Shown: one piece after another, positions 42,756 through 54,061 of the stretch
Position numbering within the stretch: position 1 is the stretch's first letter
Layout of the letters: every line of letters starts with the position of its first letter
Origin: Streptomyces sp. MP131-18
Lineage (GTDB): Bacteria; Actinomycetota; Actinomycetes; Streptomycetales; Streptomycetaceae
Length of the DNA stretch: 64,000 nt
Direction: 5' to 3'
Assembly: GCF_001984575.1 (NCBI RefSeq)
Contig: NZ_LZNS01000001.1
Location: 4,134,915-4,198,914 of the forward strand
Position numbers and translations under genes: made by a program
The notes under the pieces: model-generated
Databases searched by the model: none
What the model was told of the DNA's origin: nothing
What the model saw: the letters and a program-made list of their open reading frames with translations, nothing else

Positions 42756-44309
42756 TCATGCATCCTCCGTGCGCGCCTCCGTTCCCACGCCGAGCCGCCG
42801 CAGCAGGACCCAGGCGGTGAGGGACAGCACGGCCATCAGCCCGGCCGACACCCAGGCCACCGTGGTGACTCCACTGGTGAACGCCGCGCGTGCCGCTTCC
42901 GACACCAGGGCGCCCGCCCCGTCCGGCAGTTGTCCCGCCACCGACAGGGCGGTCGGCAGCGAATCCGCGGCCGCGTCCGCCGAGTCGGCCGACAGACCGT
43001 CGGGCAGCCCGTTGTCGATCTCACGGCGGTACACGGCGGTGCCCACGCTGCCGAGGACGGCTATGCCCATCGCCATCCCCAACTCACCGCTGGTCTCCGA
43101 GAGTGAGGAGGCCGAGCCCGCCTTCTCCTGCGGCGCCGAACTCAGAATCATGTCCGTGCCGAGCACCATCATCGGTGCGGCACCGAGGTAGGCGAACGCC
43201 AGGCCGGTGACCACGATCACCGCCACATGATCCCCGCCGGTGCGGGTCGCCAGCAGGTAGCCGAGCGCGGCCACCGCCATCCCACCGGCCACCAGCCGGA
43301 CCGGAGCCGTTCGGCGGGCCATCGCCGGGACGAGGAGCGTGGCCACGATCATCACCGCGGTCGCCGGCAGCATCCATATACCGGCCTCCAGCGGCGACTT
43401 GTCCTCCACCATCTGGAGGTACTGGACGAGGAACATGAGCATGCCGCCCGACGCGAACACGGTCAGCGACGTGAAGGCGAGCGTGCCGCCGAAGACCGGG
43501 TTGCGGAAGAGACGGAGGTCGAGGAACGGCGCGGCGAGACGGCGCTGCCTGCGGACGAAGAGCAGCCCCACCAGCAGGCCGGCGGCCACGGCCAGCAGGT
43601 GACCGGCTCGCACGCCGTCCTCCGCCAACTTCTTGAGGCCGTATATCACCGGCATCATCGCGCCCATGGACAGCAGAACACTGAACAGGTCCAGCCGCCC
43701 GGCCTCCGGGTCCCGGTACTCGGGCAGCAGCAGCGGTGCGGAGATCAGGAGTATCACCATCACCGGCACACCGGCCAGGAAGACCGAACCCCACCAGAAC
43801 CACTCCAGCAGCACGCCGCCGAGCACAGGTCCCAGCGCGCTGCCGGCCAGGAAGCAGGTCATCCACACACCAACGGCGGTGGCCCGCTGCCGTGCGTCCT
43901 GAAACATGTTCCGGATGAGGGCCAGGGTGGAGGGCATCAGCGTCGCCCCGGCGACACCGAGCACGGCCCGGGCGGCAATGAGCATCGCCGGACTCGTCGC
44001 GTAGGCGGCGAGGACGGAAGCGGCGCCGAACGCCGTGGCGCCTATGAGCAGCAGCCGCCTGCGCCCGATCCGGTCACCGAGCGTGCCCATGGTCACCAGG
44101 AAGCCGGCGATCATGAAGCCGTAGATGTCGAGTATCCACAGCAACTGGCTGGTGCTCGGCCCGAGATCGGCGCTGAGGTGGGGCGCCGCCAGGTGCAGCA
44201 CGCTGAGGTCGAGGGACAGCAGAAGAGTGGGCAGGCCGAGCACGGCCAGCCCTGCCCACTCTCGGCGGCCTGCCCGCGGAACGGCCGTGGCCGGGGCACT
44301 GACGGTCAT
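42756..44309 (-). CDS. MFS multidrug efflux transporter, DHA2 (14-TM) type
   Basis: A 517-residue membrane protein of the EmrB/QacA family. Motif C-like 'GSALGPVLGGVLLEWFWWGS', motif A 'LVTMGTLGDRIGRRRLLLIG' and 14 hydrophobic segments are visible. The substrate is unknown. ATG 44309 is preceded by GAAGGA; the longer frame crosses the operator region. It diverges from an AfsR-like regulator and is probably controlled by it through the 11-bp repeats at 44525-44586. Confidence 0.88.
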   Translation of the reverse strand: MTVSAPATAVPRAGRREWAGLAVLGLPTLLLSLDLSVLHLAAPHLSADLGPSTSQLLWILDIYGFMIAGFLVTMGTLGDRIGRRRLLLIGATAFGAASVLAAYATSPAMLIAARAVLGVAGATLMPSTLALIRNMFQDARQRATAVGVWMTCFLAGSALGPVLGGVLLEWFWWGSVFLAGVPVMVILLISAPLLLPEYRDPEAGRLDLFSVLLSMGAMMPVIYGLKKLAEDGVRAGHLLAVAAGLLVGLLFVRRQRRLAAPFLDLRLFRNPVFGGTLAFTSLTVFASGGMLMFLVQYLQMVEDKSPLEAGIWMLPATAVMIVATLLVPAMARRTAPVRLVAGGMAVAALGYLLATRTGGDHVAVIVVTGLAFAYLGAAPMMVLGTDMILSSAPQEKAGSASSLSETSGELGMAMGIAVLGSVGTAVYRREIDNGLPDGLSADSADAAADSLPTALSVAGQLPDGAGALVSEAARAAFTSGVTTVAWVSAGLMAVLSLTAWVLLRRLGVGTEARTEDA

Positions 44310-44524
44310 GAGGATGCGTCCTTCTTCCTGGTCTTGCTTGGGCTTCCTGGGCTTCCTGGTCTCGCGCACGACAGCGCACGTCACACGCGCGGCCGCGGCG
44401 AGGAGTCCTGAGCCACGGCCCGGCGCACCTGGTCCCGCAGTGCGCGCGGGGCGCCGGCCCGGTCTCGCGGCGCCTGTCCCGGCTTCCGTGCCTGTCTGGA
44501 ACCACCGTGCCGGGGGCCGCTTAT

Positions 44525-44586
44525 GGTTCACGCACGGTTCACGCACGGCCGCCCCGGAGCCGCCGTGCGTGAACCGTGCGCGTACC
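44525..44586. promoter_or_regulatory. Symmetric 11-bp repeat cluster (SARP- or PHO-box-like operator)
   Basis: GGTTCACGCAC occurs twice in tandem (44525-44535, 44536-44546). After an 18-bp centre its inverse GTGCGTGAACC (44565-44575) is followed by a degenerate inverse GTGCGCGTACC (44576-44586). Tandem 11-bp units are the binding pattern both of SARP regulators and of PhoP (PHO box GTTCACC plus 4). The mirror layout between divergent genes suggests one pair serves each promoter. Confidence 0.7.
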
Positions 44587-44680
44587 GGGCGTGAAGCCCG
44601 TTCCTGCGCCCGCGCCCGGTACCCGGCCGGAGAGCGGCCCGTTACTCTCCGTTGTCAGTGGCCCCGGATACCGTGTACGC

Positions 44681-47600
44681 ATGCTTTTCGGTGTGCTCGG
44701 TCCGCTCACGGTCCGGGGGGCGGACGGCAGCCCGGTCAAGGTTCCGGAGCTGAAGGTGCGCGCCCTGCTGGCCGTTCTCCTCGCAGGCGAGGGCCAGCCC
44801 GTCTCCGTGTCCCGGCTCTGCGACGAGCTGTGGGGTGCCCGCCAGCCCCGGCAGCCGGTCAACAGCCTGCAGACCAAGGTTTCCCAACTGCGCCGTGCCC
44901 TCGACCGGGCCGAGCCGGGCAGCCGGGAGCTGGTGGTGCTGGGACCGGCCGGTTACCAGTTGCGCGTTCTTCCGGAGGCCGTGGACGCGGGCCGCTTCCG
45001 GCACTTGGCCGACCGCGCCCGCACCGCGAAGGACCCCAGGGACCGCGCCGCCCTGCTGTCCGACGCGCTGGGCCTGTGGCGCGGCGACGCCTATGCCGGC
45101 TTCCATGGACACCCGGCCGCCCGTGCCGCCGCCGACCGGCTCGCCGAGCAGCGGCTCGACGCCCTGGAGGACCACGCGGAAGCCCGTCTGGAGCTCGGGT
45201 ACCACACCGCCCTCGTCGCCGAGCTGCGGGAGCAGGTCGAGCACCATCCGCAGCGCGAGCGGCTGCACGGCCTGCACATGCGCGCCCTCTATCTCTCCGG
45301 CAGGCAGGGGGAGGCACTGGAGGTGTACGACCGTCTGCGGCGCCGCCTGGCCGAGGACCTCGGGCTCGATCCGAGCCCCCGGCTGAGCGCGCTGCACCGT
45401 GCGATCCTCACTCAGGACCCGCGCCTGGTCGCCGGCCCCAGGGCCGAGCCGCCCACCTCTCCGGGGACCAATCTGCCCGCCCCTGTCACCGCGCTCATCG
45501 GCAGGAAGCGTTCCGCGACCGAGACGCGTACCCAGATCGCCGACGGCGCCCGGCTCGTCACGCTCGTCGGGTCCGGCGGCGTCGGCAAGACGCGGCTCGC
45601 GCTCGAGATCGCCTGGCAGCTCACCGGCGGCGAGTTTCCCGATGGCGTGTGGCTCGTCGAGCTGTCCGCACTGGCCGGGCCAGGCACCGAAAGCTCGCTC
45701 GCCGAGCTGATCGCCGCCACGCTCGGCATTCGCGAGACCGCCTCCCGCGGACTTGCCGGCAGACCGCCCGGCCCGCCCGACGACCCGCTCGCCCACGCCC
45801 TGCGCGAGCGGCGCCTGCTGCTCCTCCTGGACAACTGTGAGCACGTCGTCGAGGCCGCCGCCGCACTCGCCGAGCGGTTGCTGCGCGCCGCACCGGGGCT
45901 GCACATCCTCGCCACGGGACAGGAGCCGCTCGGCATCGCGGGGGAGCAGCTGCGGACGGTGCCCCCGCTCGCCCAGGCGGACGCCGTCGAGCTGTTCATG
46001 GCCAGGGCCGCCGCCGCTGCGCCCGGCTTCGTCCTCACGGACGAGAACGAGGCGACGGTGGCCACCGTGTGCCGTCGCCTCGACGGCATCCCCCTCGCTC
46101 TTGAGCTGGCCGCCACGCGGGTCCGCGCCCTGGGCGTGCGCGAGCTCGCCGCGCGCCTCGATGACCGTTTCGCGCTGCTCGGCTCCGGATACCGCGGTGC
46201 TCCGCCGCGTCAGCAGACCCTCAGGGCCATGATCGACTGGAGTTGGGAGCTGCTGCCCGAGGAGGAGCGCGCCGTGCTGCGCCGGCTCGCCGTCCACCCC
46301 GACGGGTGCGGCCTCCCGGCGGCGGAAGCCGTCTGCGCCGGTGCCGATGTCCCGGCCGGCGAGGTCGTGCGGCTGCTCGGCCGGCTGGTCGACCGTTCCC
46401 TCCTCGTGGCCACCGAGGACCTCGACGGACCGAGGTACCGGCTGCTGGAGTCCGTTGCCGCGTACGGCCTGGAGCAGTTGCGCGGCGCCGGGGAGCTGGC
46501 GGCGGTGCGCGAGCGGCAGCGGCGGTTCTGCGTCGCGCTGGCGGAGCGGATCGCCCCCGAGCTGTACGGCCCCGGGCAGCGGCAGTGGCTGGAACGGTTG
46601 GACCGCGAGTCGGCCGGGATGCGGGCCGCCCTGGGCGACGCGGTGCGGTGCGGCGCCGCGGGCGATGCGCTCCGGCTGGTCAATGCCCTTGCGTGGTACT
46701 GGTTCCTGCGCGGCCGGGTGCGGGAGGCGCGCCGCTGGCTCGACCGCGCCCTGGCGCTCACCGGCGCCGCGCCGCACGCCGCGCGCGCCGAGGCCGCGGT
46801 GTGGCGGGCCGGCATCGCCATGCTCATCACCGACGAGACGGGCGCGCTCGAAGGTGGCGCAGACGCGCTGGCGCGCTACGACCGGCTCGGTGCGTCACCA
46901 CCGGAGCCCACCCGCCCGGGCCGGCGGGGCCGGGCCTGGGCGGAGTGGTTTGTGGGTTTCGCCCAGTGGGGCTTCGGCGATCTGACTTCGGCGGAGGAGC
47001 GGATTGCGAGCGCGCTGGCCGCCTTCCGTGCGGCGCACGACCGCTGGGGCACGGCCGCGGCGCTCGCCGCCCAGGCGTCCGTCGCCCTCATGCGCGGCGA
47101 CCTGGCGACGCTCGGCCGCAACGGCAGGGAGAGTCTGGCCGTGTTCATCGAGCTCGGGGATGCCTGGGGCCGCTTGCAGGCCACCGAGGCGCTCGGTTCC
47201 GAGGCCGAGATCGTCGGCGACTATGGGCGCGCCGAGCGGCTGCACCACGAGGCGCTGTGCATCGCCGAGGAGCTGGGCATACGGCCCCACGTCTCGGAGA
47301 AGCTGTCCAGCCTCGGCCGCATAGCGCTGCTGCGGGGGGACTACGCAGCGGCGGACGAGTTGCACGAACGGGCGAGACAGCTGGCCGCGCGTTACTCCCA
47401 TACCAACGGGGAGCAGTTCGCCGAGATCGGGCTGGCCCTCAGCGCGCGGCGCCGCGGAGATTTCGAGGTGGCGGAGCGGTATCTGCGCCGCTGGCTCGAT
47501 TGGAACAAGCGGATCGAGGCCCATACGCCGATTGCGCTGACGCTGGCCGAGCTGGGCTTCATCGCGGAGTTGCGCGGCGACGCCGGTCAGGCGCTCGCGC

Positions 47601-47899
47601 TGCACATTCAGGGGTTCAGAGCCGCCCGTCTCACCGGCGACCCGCGGGCCGTGGCGTTCGCCGCCGAGGGGCTCGCCGGCGCCTACGCGCTGGGCGGACG
47701 GCCGGACCGGGCGGCGAGGCTGCTGGGCGCAGCGGCCGGGTGCCGTGCCGCGCTGGGCGCGCCGCTTCCGGCGGCGGAGCGCGGGGATGTGGACCGGATC
47801 GAGGCGAGGGCGCGCGCGGCGCTCGGCTCCGAGCGATACGACGCGGCGTTCCGGGCCGGGCTCAGCGGTCGGGCTCCGGGTCCCGGAGCCAGTCGATGA
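44681..47899 (+). CDS. AfsR/SARP-family regulator with NB-ARC and TPR domains
   Basis: A 1072-residue transcriptional activator. The OmpR-like winged HTH is at about 1-95 ('MLFGVLGPLTVRGADGSPVK', 'LCDELWGARQPRQPVNSLQT'), then a BTAD helical domain (about 100-245, 'YLSGRQGEALEVYDRLRRRL'). The NB-ARC STAND ATPase has P-loop 'VTLVGSGGVGKTRLALEIA' near residue 295 and 'LLLLLDNCEHVVEAAAALAE' as Walker B. The C-terminal third is TPR-like repeats. ATG 44681 starts the wHTH exactly. It is likely to control the divergent efflux pump. Its 3' end overlaps the convergent hydrolase gene by 38 bp. Confidence 0.92.
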   Translation: MLFGVLGPLTVRGADGSPVKVPELKVRALLAVLLAGEGQPVSVSRLCDELWGARQPRQPVNSLQTKVSQLRRALDRAEPGSRELVVLGPAGYQLRVLPEAVDAGRFRHLADRARTAKDPRDRAALLSDALGLWRGDAYAGFHGHPAARAAADRLAEQRLDALEDHAEARLELGYHTALVAELREQVEHHPQRERLHGLHMRALYLSGRQGEALEVYDRLRRRLAEDLGLDPSPRLSALHRAILTQDPRLVAGPRAEPPTSPGTNLPAPVTALIGRKRSATETRTQIADGARLVTLVGSGGVGKTRLALEIAWQLTGGEFPDGVWLVELSALAGPGTESSLAELIAATLGIRETASRGLAGRPPGPPDDPLAHALRERRLLLLLDNCEHVVEAAAALAERLLRAAPGLHILATGQEPLGIAGEQLRTVPPLAQADAVELFMARAAAAAPGFVLTDENEATVATVCRRLDGIPLALELAATRVRALGVRELAARLDDRFALLGSGYRGAPPRQQTLRAMIDWSWELLPEEERAVLRRLAVHPDGCGLPAAEAVCAGADVPAGEVVRLLGRLVDRSLLVATEDLDGPRYRLLESVAAYGLEQLRGAGELAAVRERQRRFCVALAERIAPELYGPGQRQWLERLDRESAGMRAALGDAVRCGAAGDALRLVNALAWYWFLRGRVREARRWLDRALALTGAAPHAARAEAAVWRAGIAMLITDETGALEGGADALARYDRLGASPPEPTRPGRRGRAWAEWFVGFAQWGFGDLTSAEERIASALAAFRAAHDRWGTAAALAAQASVALMRGDLATLGRNGRESLAVFIELGDAWGRLQATEALGSEAEIVGDYGRAERLHHEALCIAEELGIRPHVSEKLSSLGRIALLRGDYAAADELHERARQLAARYSHTNGEQFAEIGLALSARRRGDFEVAERYLRRWLDWNKRIEAHTPIALTLAELGFIAELRGDAGQALALHIQGFRAARLTGDPRAVAFAAEGLAGAYALGGRPDRAARLLGAAAGCRAALGAPLPAAERGDVDRIEARARAALGSERYDAAFRAGLSGRAPGPGASR

Positions 47900-48797
47900 G
47901 CTCCGTGCTGAACGCGGCCGGGTCCTCCTCGTGCGGGAAGTGGCCCAGGCCGTCGAAGAGGCGCCAGCGGTACGGCGCTTCGACGTACTCGCCGGAGCCC
48001 GCGGAGCTCCGGGTGCGCATCACGGGGTCGAGCGAGCCGTGCAGATGCAGCGTCGGCACCAGCACGGGTCGCTTCATCCGCCGGTTGAACTGGATGCCGT
48101 CCGGCCGCACCATCGAACGGACCATCCACCGGTACGGCTCGACCGCGCAGTGCGCCGTGGACGGGATGGCCATGGCCTGGCGGTAGACGGCGATGTCCTC
48201 GTCCTCCGGCTGCCGCGGGCCGGACCAGCTCCGCAGCAGGTGTTCCACTGCCTCGGCATCGTCGGCGACGAGCTGCCGCTCTGGCAGCCACGGGCGCTGG
48301 AAGCCCCAGATGTACGAGCTGGCCGCGGTCTGCCGCGGGTCACGGAGCAGCGAGGCGCGCCAGCTCCTCGGGTGCGGCATGGATGCGACGGCGAGCCGGC
48401 GGACCAGCTTGGGCCGCATCACGGACGCCGTCCACGCCAGGTAGCCGCCGAGGTCGTGGCCGACGAGGGCGGCATCCGGCTCGCCCAGGGAACGGATCAC
48501 TCCGGTGACGTCGAGCGCGAGGTTGGCCGGATCGTAGCCCCGGGGGGTGCGGTCGCTGCCGCCCATGCCCCTCAGGTCCATCGCAACGGCGCGGTATCCG
48601 GCCTCGGCCAGGGCGGTCAGCTGGTGCCGCCAGGTCCACCAGAACTGGGGGAAGCCGTGCAGCAGCAGTACGAGCGGACCCTCGCCCATTTCGGCAATGT
48701 GGAAGCGGGCGCCATTGGCGGCGACGTCGCGGTGCGTCCACGGGCCGTCCCGCAGGATGACCGAGGACCGCATCCCGGACTGATCGGCAGCGGTCAT
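47862..48797 (-). CDS. Alpha/beta hydrolase, epoxide hydrolase type
   Basis: A 311-residue enzyme with the oxyanion motif 'LLLHGFPQFWWTWRHQL' (HGxP), nucleophile Asp in 'ALVGHDLGGYLAWTASV', a cap domain, an acid in 'LHGSLDPVMRTR', and the base His in 'GLGHFPHEEDPAAF'. The Asp nucleophile (GHDLGG rather than GxSxG) points to epoxide hydrolase or haloalkane-type chemistry. ATG 48797 overlaps the stop of the upstream holin-like gene, so the two are co-translated. Confidence 0.9.
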   Translation of the reverse strand: MTAADQSGMRSSVILRDGPWTHRDVAANGARFHIAEMGEGPLVLLLHGFPQFWWTWRHQLTALAEAGYRAVAMDLRGMGGSDRTPRGYDPANLALDVTGVIRSLGEPDAALVGHDLGGYLAWTASVMRPKLVRRLAVASMPHPRSWRASLLRDPRQTAASSYIWGFQRPWLPERQLVADDAEAVEHLLRSWSGPRQPEDEDIAVYRQAMAIPSTAHCAVEPYRWMVRSMVRPDGIQFNRRMKRPVLVPTLHLHGSLDPVMRTRSSAGSGEYVEAPYRWRLFDGLGHFPHEEDPAAFSTELIDWLRDPEPDR

Positions 48798-49231
48798 GTC
48801 GAGGAGCCTGCCTTGTCGGCGGGGACGGGACGCGGATGGGGCTTGACGCTGGACAGAACGGCGGCCGACTCCTTGACGGAGCGCACGGACCGTTCGGGCT
48901 TGGACACTCCGCCGAACTTGCGCTTGGCCAGCACGAAGAGGATCAGCGCCAGAACGATGTAGAGGCCGCCGACGATCGTGCACGCGACGGCGAGCGGGAT
49001 GTCCCACCAGTTGCGCAGCCAGAACGCCAGGGCAAAGCTGAACAACGGCACCGCAAAGAGGGCGAGGAAGCCCCCGACCATGCCCGCGGTACTGCCGAGC
49101 ACTGCCTTTTTGGCGTCCTGCCGGATCTCCGCCTTGGCAAGCGCGATCTCGTCGTGCACCAGTCCGGACAGTTCGGCGGTGGCCGAGGCGACCAGCTCCC
49201 CGAGGCTGCGGCCCTCTTCGGCTGCGCTCAT
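48794..49231 (-). CDS. Actinobacterial 'phage holin family' membrane protein
   Basis: A 145-residue protein: an amphipathic N-terminal region ('SLGELVASATAELSGLVHDE', 'IALAKAEIRQDAKKAVLGST') and two membrane helices ('GFLALFAVPLFSFALAFWL', 'VACTIVGGLYIVLALILFVL') before a basic tail. Databases call this DUF1469 group 'phage holin', but the genes are chromosomal and widely conserved in actinobacteria. It is not evidence of a prophage. It precedes the hydrolase gene by a 4-bp overlap. Confidence 0.82.
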   Translation of the reverse strand: MSAAEEGRSLGELVASATAELSGLVHDEIALAKAEIRQDAKKAVLGSTAGMVGGFLALFAVPLFSFALAFWLRNWWDIPLAVACTIVGGLYIVLALILFVLAKRKFGGVSKPERSVRSVKESAAVLSSVKPHPRPVPADKAGSST

Positions 49232-49412
49232 CGCGATCTCCCTCTTTCTTCTCCCTGGGCGGATGTCATTGGTGCACGTGACAGTAGTGCTGCGGTGGTG
49301 GGGCGTCAGTTGGCGACACCTCGCCGTCGCTCTGGGGAGTGATGTCGCAAATGCTATAGGGGCGCCCGGCCGCGGGCCGGGCGCCCCTGAAGTCTGCCGC
49401 TGCCGGGCGGTG

Positions 49413-51374
<1,962 letters not shown>

Positions 51375-51552
51375 GGCATCTCCTCGCGGCGTCAGCTGTG
51401 TCCCACGGCACACCTCATCAGTCTCGTTGCCTCTTTGACAAGGGCAACGGGGCGACTGGTGTAGACCTATTGCGCTGAACGGCCGCGCGCCGCGGTGAAC
51501 GGGCAATCGGCGCGCTGTGGCGGCGCCGAACGGCCGGTCAGCCGCTCATCGC

Positions 51553-53826
51553 TCAGCTTGCCAGCATCTCCGATCCGACGTCCGGCTGGACCGGCGTGAA
51601 CACGGGCGTCGCCCCCTCACGGCCATTCAGCACATAAGCCTGGGCCTCCCCCACGTCGAAGTACATCCCGCGCACCGCCAGCGTGCCCTCCGCCATCCGC
51701 TCCGCCACGCATTCGTGCGCGGCCAAGTGGTCGAGCTGCTGCACCACGTTGGTCAGGCACAGCGTTTCCAGTGCGTTGGTGGCCGGACGCACATCGATGC
51801 GAGGGGCCGCCCCCGCCAGCCGCGCCAGCCGGTCCAGCGTCGGATGACCGTGCCGCAGCCAGCGCTGCAAGGACCCGGCCTGCCCCGTCGGCCCCGGCGC
51901 GCCGCGTCGCGTGACGTCCGTGGTGCTGAGGGCCTGCACAGCTCCGCAGCCGGAGTGCCCGCATACGGTGATGGACGTGACGCGCAGCACGTTCACCGCG
52001 TACTCGATGGCCGCGGCAACGGAGTCGTCCGAAGATTCGACGCCGGGCGGCGGCACCAGATTCCCAATGTTCCGAACGGTGAACAGATCCCCCGGTCCGC
52101 TCGAAGTGATCATGCTGGTGACCACCCGGGAGTCCGCACACGTCAGGAACAGCTGCCCGGGACGCTGTCCCTCCTGTGCCAGGCGGGCCAGCTCACGGCG
52201 CACCAGAGGGGCCGTGGTGCGCTGGAAGTTCCGCACGCCGCCCAGCAGCTGGTCGTCCGGCCGTGCTCCCGGCCCTGCGGGCTCGCCGTTCGGAATGGCT
52301 GCCGTGCACTGATGATTGTGCCAGGACTGCCACGGTCGGCAGTGGTGTGCGCTCGGCTCCCCGATCTGCTGCCCGGCGCGCCCGGTGATCTCCACGGGTG
52401 CTCCCTGGCCCGCGTGCGCCGTTCGCCAGTCGTGCAGGGTCTCGTAGGCCGCGTGGTCCATGAACGTGCCGTCCAGGTCGATGCTCACCGGCGCGCTCTC
52501 GGGGATCTCGCCGAGCACCCGGCTCAGCCTCGGCACGGCGAGGAACGTCAACTGGCCCCTGACCCGCACCTGATGGGTGCCGTCCGGCAGCAGCTCGTGC
52601 ACGACTCGCGTGTGCGTCAGGCGGTGCAATGCGACTCCGACGGCCACGGCGACACCGATGGCAACGCCCTCCAGAACCCCCAGGAGCGTGACCCCGGCCG
52701 CCGTCGCGCCGTACACCAGCACCTCCCGGTGCTTCGTGACGCTGCGGATGTGGGTGATGTTGACCATCTGGATGCCGACGACCATCACGAGTGCGGCCAG
52801 AGCAGCCAGGGGGATCAGCTCGAGCACGGCCACCAGCAGCCCGGTGGCAATCACCACCCAGCACCCGTGCAGCACTGTGGAGGCGCGGCTCACGGCGCCG
52901 GCCGCCACGTTTGCCGAGCTGCGCACCGCGACGCCGGTGACGGGCAGGCCGCCGAGAGCACCTGACACGACATTGGCCGCGCCCTGCCCCCGCAGCTCGC
53001 GGTCCAGGTCCGCCCTGGGCACCCGCGGGCCGCCGGAACGCTGCCTGGCGGCGGCCAGCTTGTCCACGGCCACCGCCGAGAGCAGCGACTCCACACTCGC
53101 CACCAGGGTGACGGTGAGCACGGCGGCGAGGAGGCCGAGCACCGGACCGTCGGGCATCTCCGGCAGGGCGTGGCTGCTCCAGGACGGCAGGTCCACGCGG
53201 GACAGCTCAAGGTCGGCCGACCAGGACAGGAGGGTGGCGACCGAGACGGCCGCGAGTGCCGCGGGAGCCACCTTGCGCACCGTCGCGCCGCCGCGTCCTG
53301 GCAGTCGGGGCCAGAGCAGCAGGACGGCGACGCTGAGCAGGCTGACCGTCATCGCGGTCACATGCGGGTCGGCCAGCAGCTCGGGGAGCTGCGCCGCATT
53401 GTCGAGGGCCGAGCTTTCCGCACTGCCACCCAGAACGATGGTCAACTGCGCGCACGCGATGGTGATGCCGATGCCGGCGAGCATCCCGTGCACGATGGCC
53501 GGGCTGACCACGAGCGCCGAACGGGCCACGCGCAGCGCGGCGAGGCCGAGCTGGGCGAGCCCGGCCAGTGCCGTGATGGCGCAGGTGGTGCGCCAGCCGT
53601 ACTCGTGGATCAGCTCGGCGGTGACGACGGTCAGGCCGGCGGCGGGGCCGCTGACCTGCAAGGGTGCTCCGCCGAGTGAGCCGGCCACGATCCCGCCGAC
53701 CGCGGCCGCGACGAGTCCGGCCTGCAACGGGGCACCGGTGGCGAGCGCAATACCGAGGGACAGCGGCAGAGCGATCAGGAAGACCGAAATTGAGGCGGAC
53801 AGATCGGCGCGGTGGGGGGCGGACAT
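51553..53826 (-). CDS. SulP anion transporter fused to beta-carbonic anhydrase
   Basis: A 757-residue fusion. The N-terminal about 400 residues are a SulP/SLC26 membrane domain ('GIVAGSLGGAPLQVSGPAAG', 'LDRELRGQGAANVVSGALGG'). A STAS domain follows (about 430-505, 'PVSIDLDGTFMDHAAYETLH'). Residues from about 530 are a beta-carbonic anhydrase with zinc ligands in 'QLFLTCADSRVVTSMI' and 'ITVCGHSGCGAVQALS'. Such fusions are thought to import bicarbonate and interconvert it with CO2. ATG 53826 is preceded by GGAGACGG. Confidence 0.92.
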   Translation of the reverse strand: MSAPHRADLSASISVFLIALPLSLGIALATGAPLQAGLVAAAVGGIVAGSLGGAPLQVSGPAAGLTVVTAELIHEYGWRTTCAITALAGLAQLGLAALRVARSALVVSPAIVHGMLAGIGITIACAQLTIVLGGSAESSALDNAAQLPELLADPHVTAMTVSLLSVAVLLLWPRLPGRGGATVRKVAPAALAAVSVATLLSWSADLELSRVDLPSWSSHALPEMPDGPVLGLLAAVLTVTLVASVESLLSAVAVDKLAAARQRSGGPRVPRADLDRELRGQGAANVVSGALGGLPVTGVAVRSSANVAAGAVSRASTVLHGCWVVIATGLLVAVLELIPLAALAALVMVVGIQMVNITHIRSVTKHREVLVYGATAAGVTLLGVLEGVAIGVAVAVGVALHRLTHTRVVHELLPDGTHQVRVRGQLTFLAVPRLSRVLGEIPESAPVSIDLDGTFMDHAAYETLHDWRTAHAGQGAPVEITGRAGQQIGEPSAHHCRPWQSWHNHQCTAAIPNGEPAGPGARPDDQLLGGVRNFQRTTAPLVRRELARLAQEGQRPGQLFLTCADSRVVTSMITSSGPGDLFTVRNIGNLVPPPGVESSDDSVAAAIEYAVNVLRVTSITVCGHSGCGAVQALSTTDVTRRGAPGPTGQAGSLQRWLRHGHPTLDRLARLAGAAPRIDVRPATNALETLCLTNVVQQLDHLAAHECVAERMAEGTLAVRGMYFDVGEAQAYVLNGREGATPVFTPVQPDVGSEMLAS

Positions 53827-53868
53827 TTCCGTCTCCGTCCGTAGGGCCGGTATGGCATCTCTCAAGCG

Positions 53869-53909
53869 CTAGTAAATGAACAGTAATGCCACGTAAAGCC
53901 CGTTACTAG
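53869..53909. promoter_or_regulatory. Inverted repeat between SulP-CA and lipoprotein genes
   Basis: CTAGTAA (53869-53875) and TTACTAG (53903-53909) form an inverted repeat around 27 AT-rich bp in the 235-bp divergent region. It resembles a widely spaced operator overlapping the SulP-CA promoter. No regulator can be named. Confidence 0.4.
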
Positions 53910-54061
53910 TCCGCAGACTCTTTTGGCCCTCTAATTACACCTTTCGAGGGAAATAGTCATTTGAAAGGCTTGTCGTCCCACCATCTTTCCTGACCGGAAG
54001 AGACGTTTGTCGGGCAACGCACAGCACCGACAAGACGACTTCACGAGCGGCAGGAGGAACG

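Noticed and set aside
48794..49231. Prophage remnant based on a holin-family gene
   Set aside because: The DUF1469 group is a chromosomal actinobacterial membrane protein family. No other phage genes are nearby.
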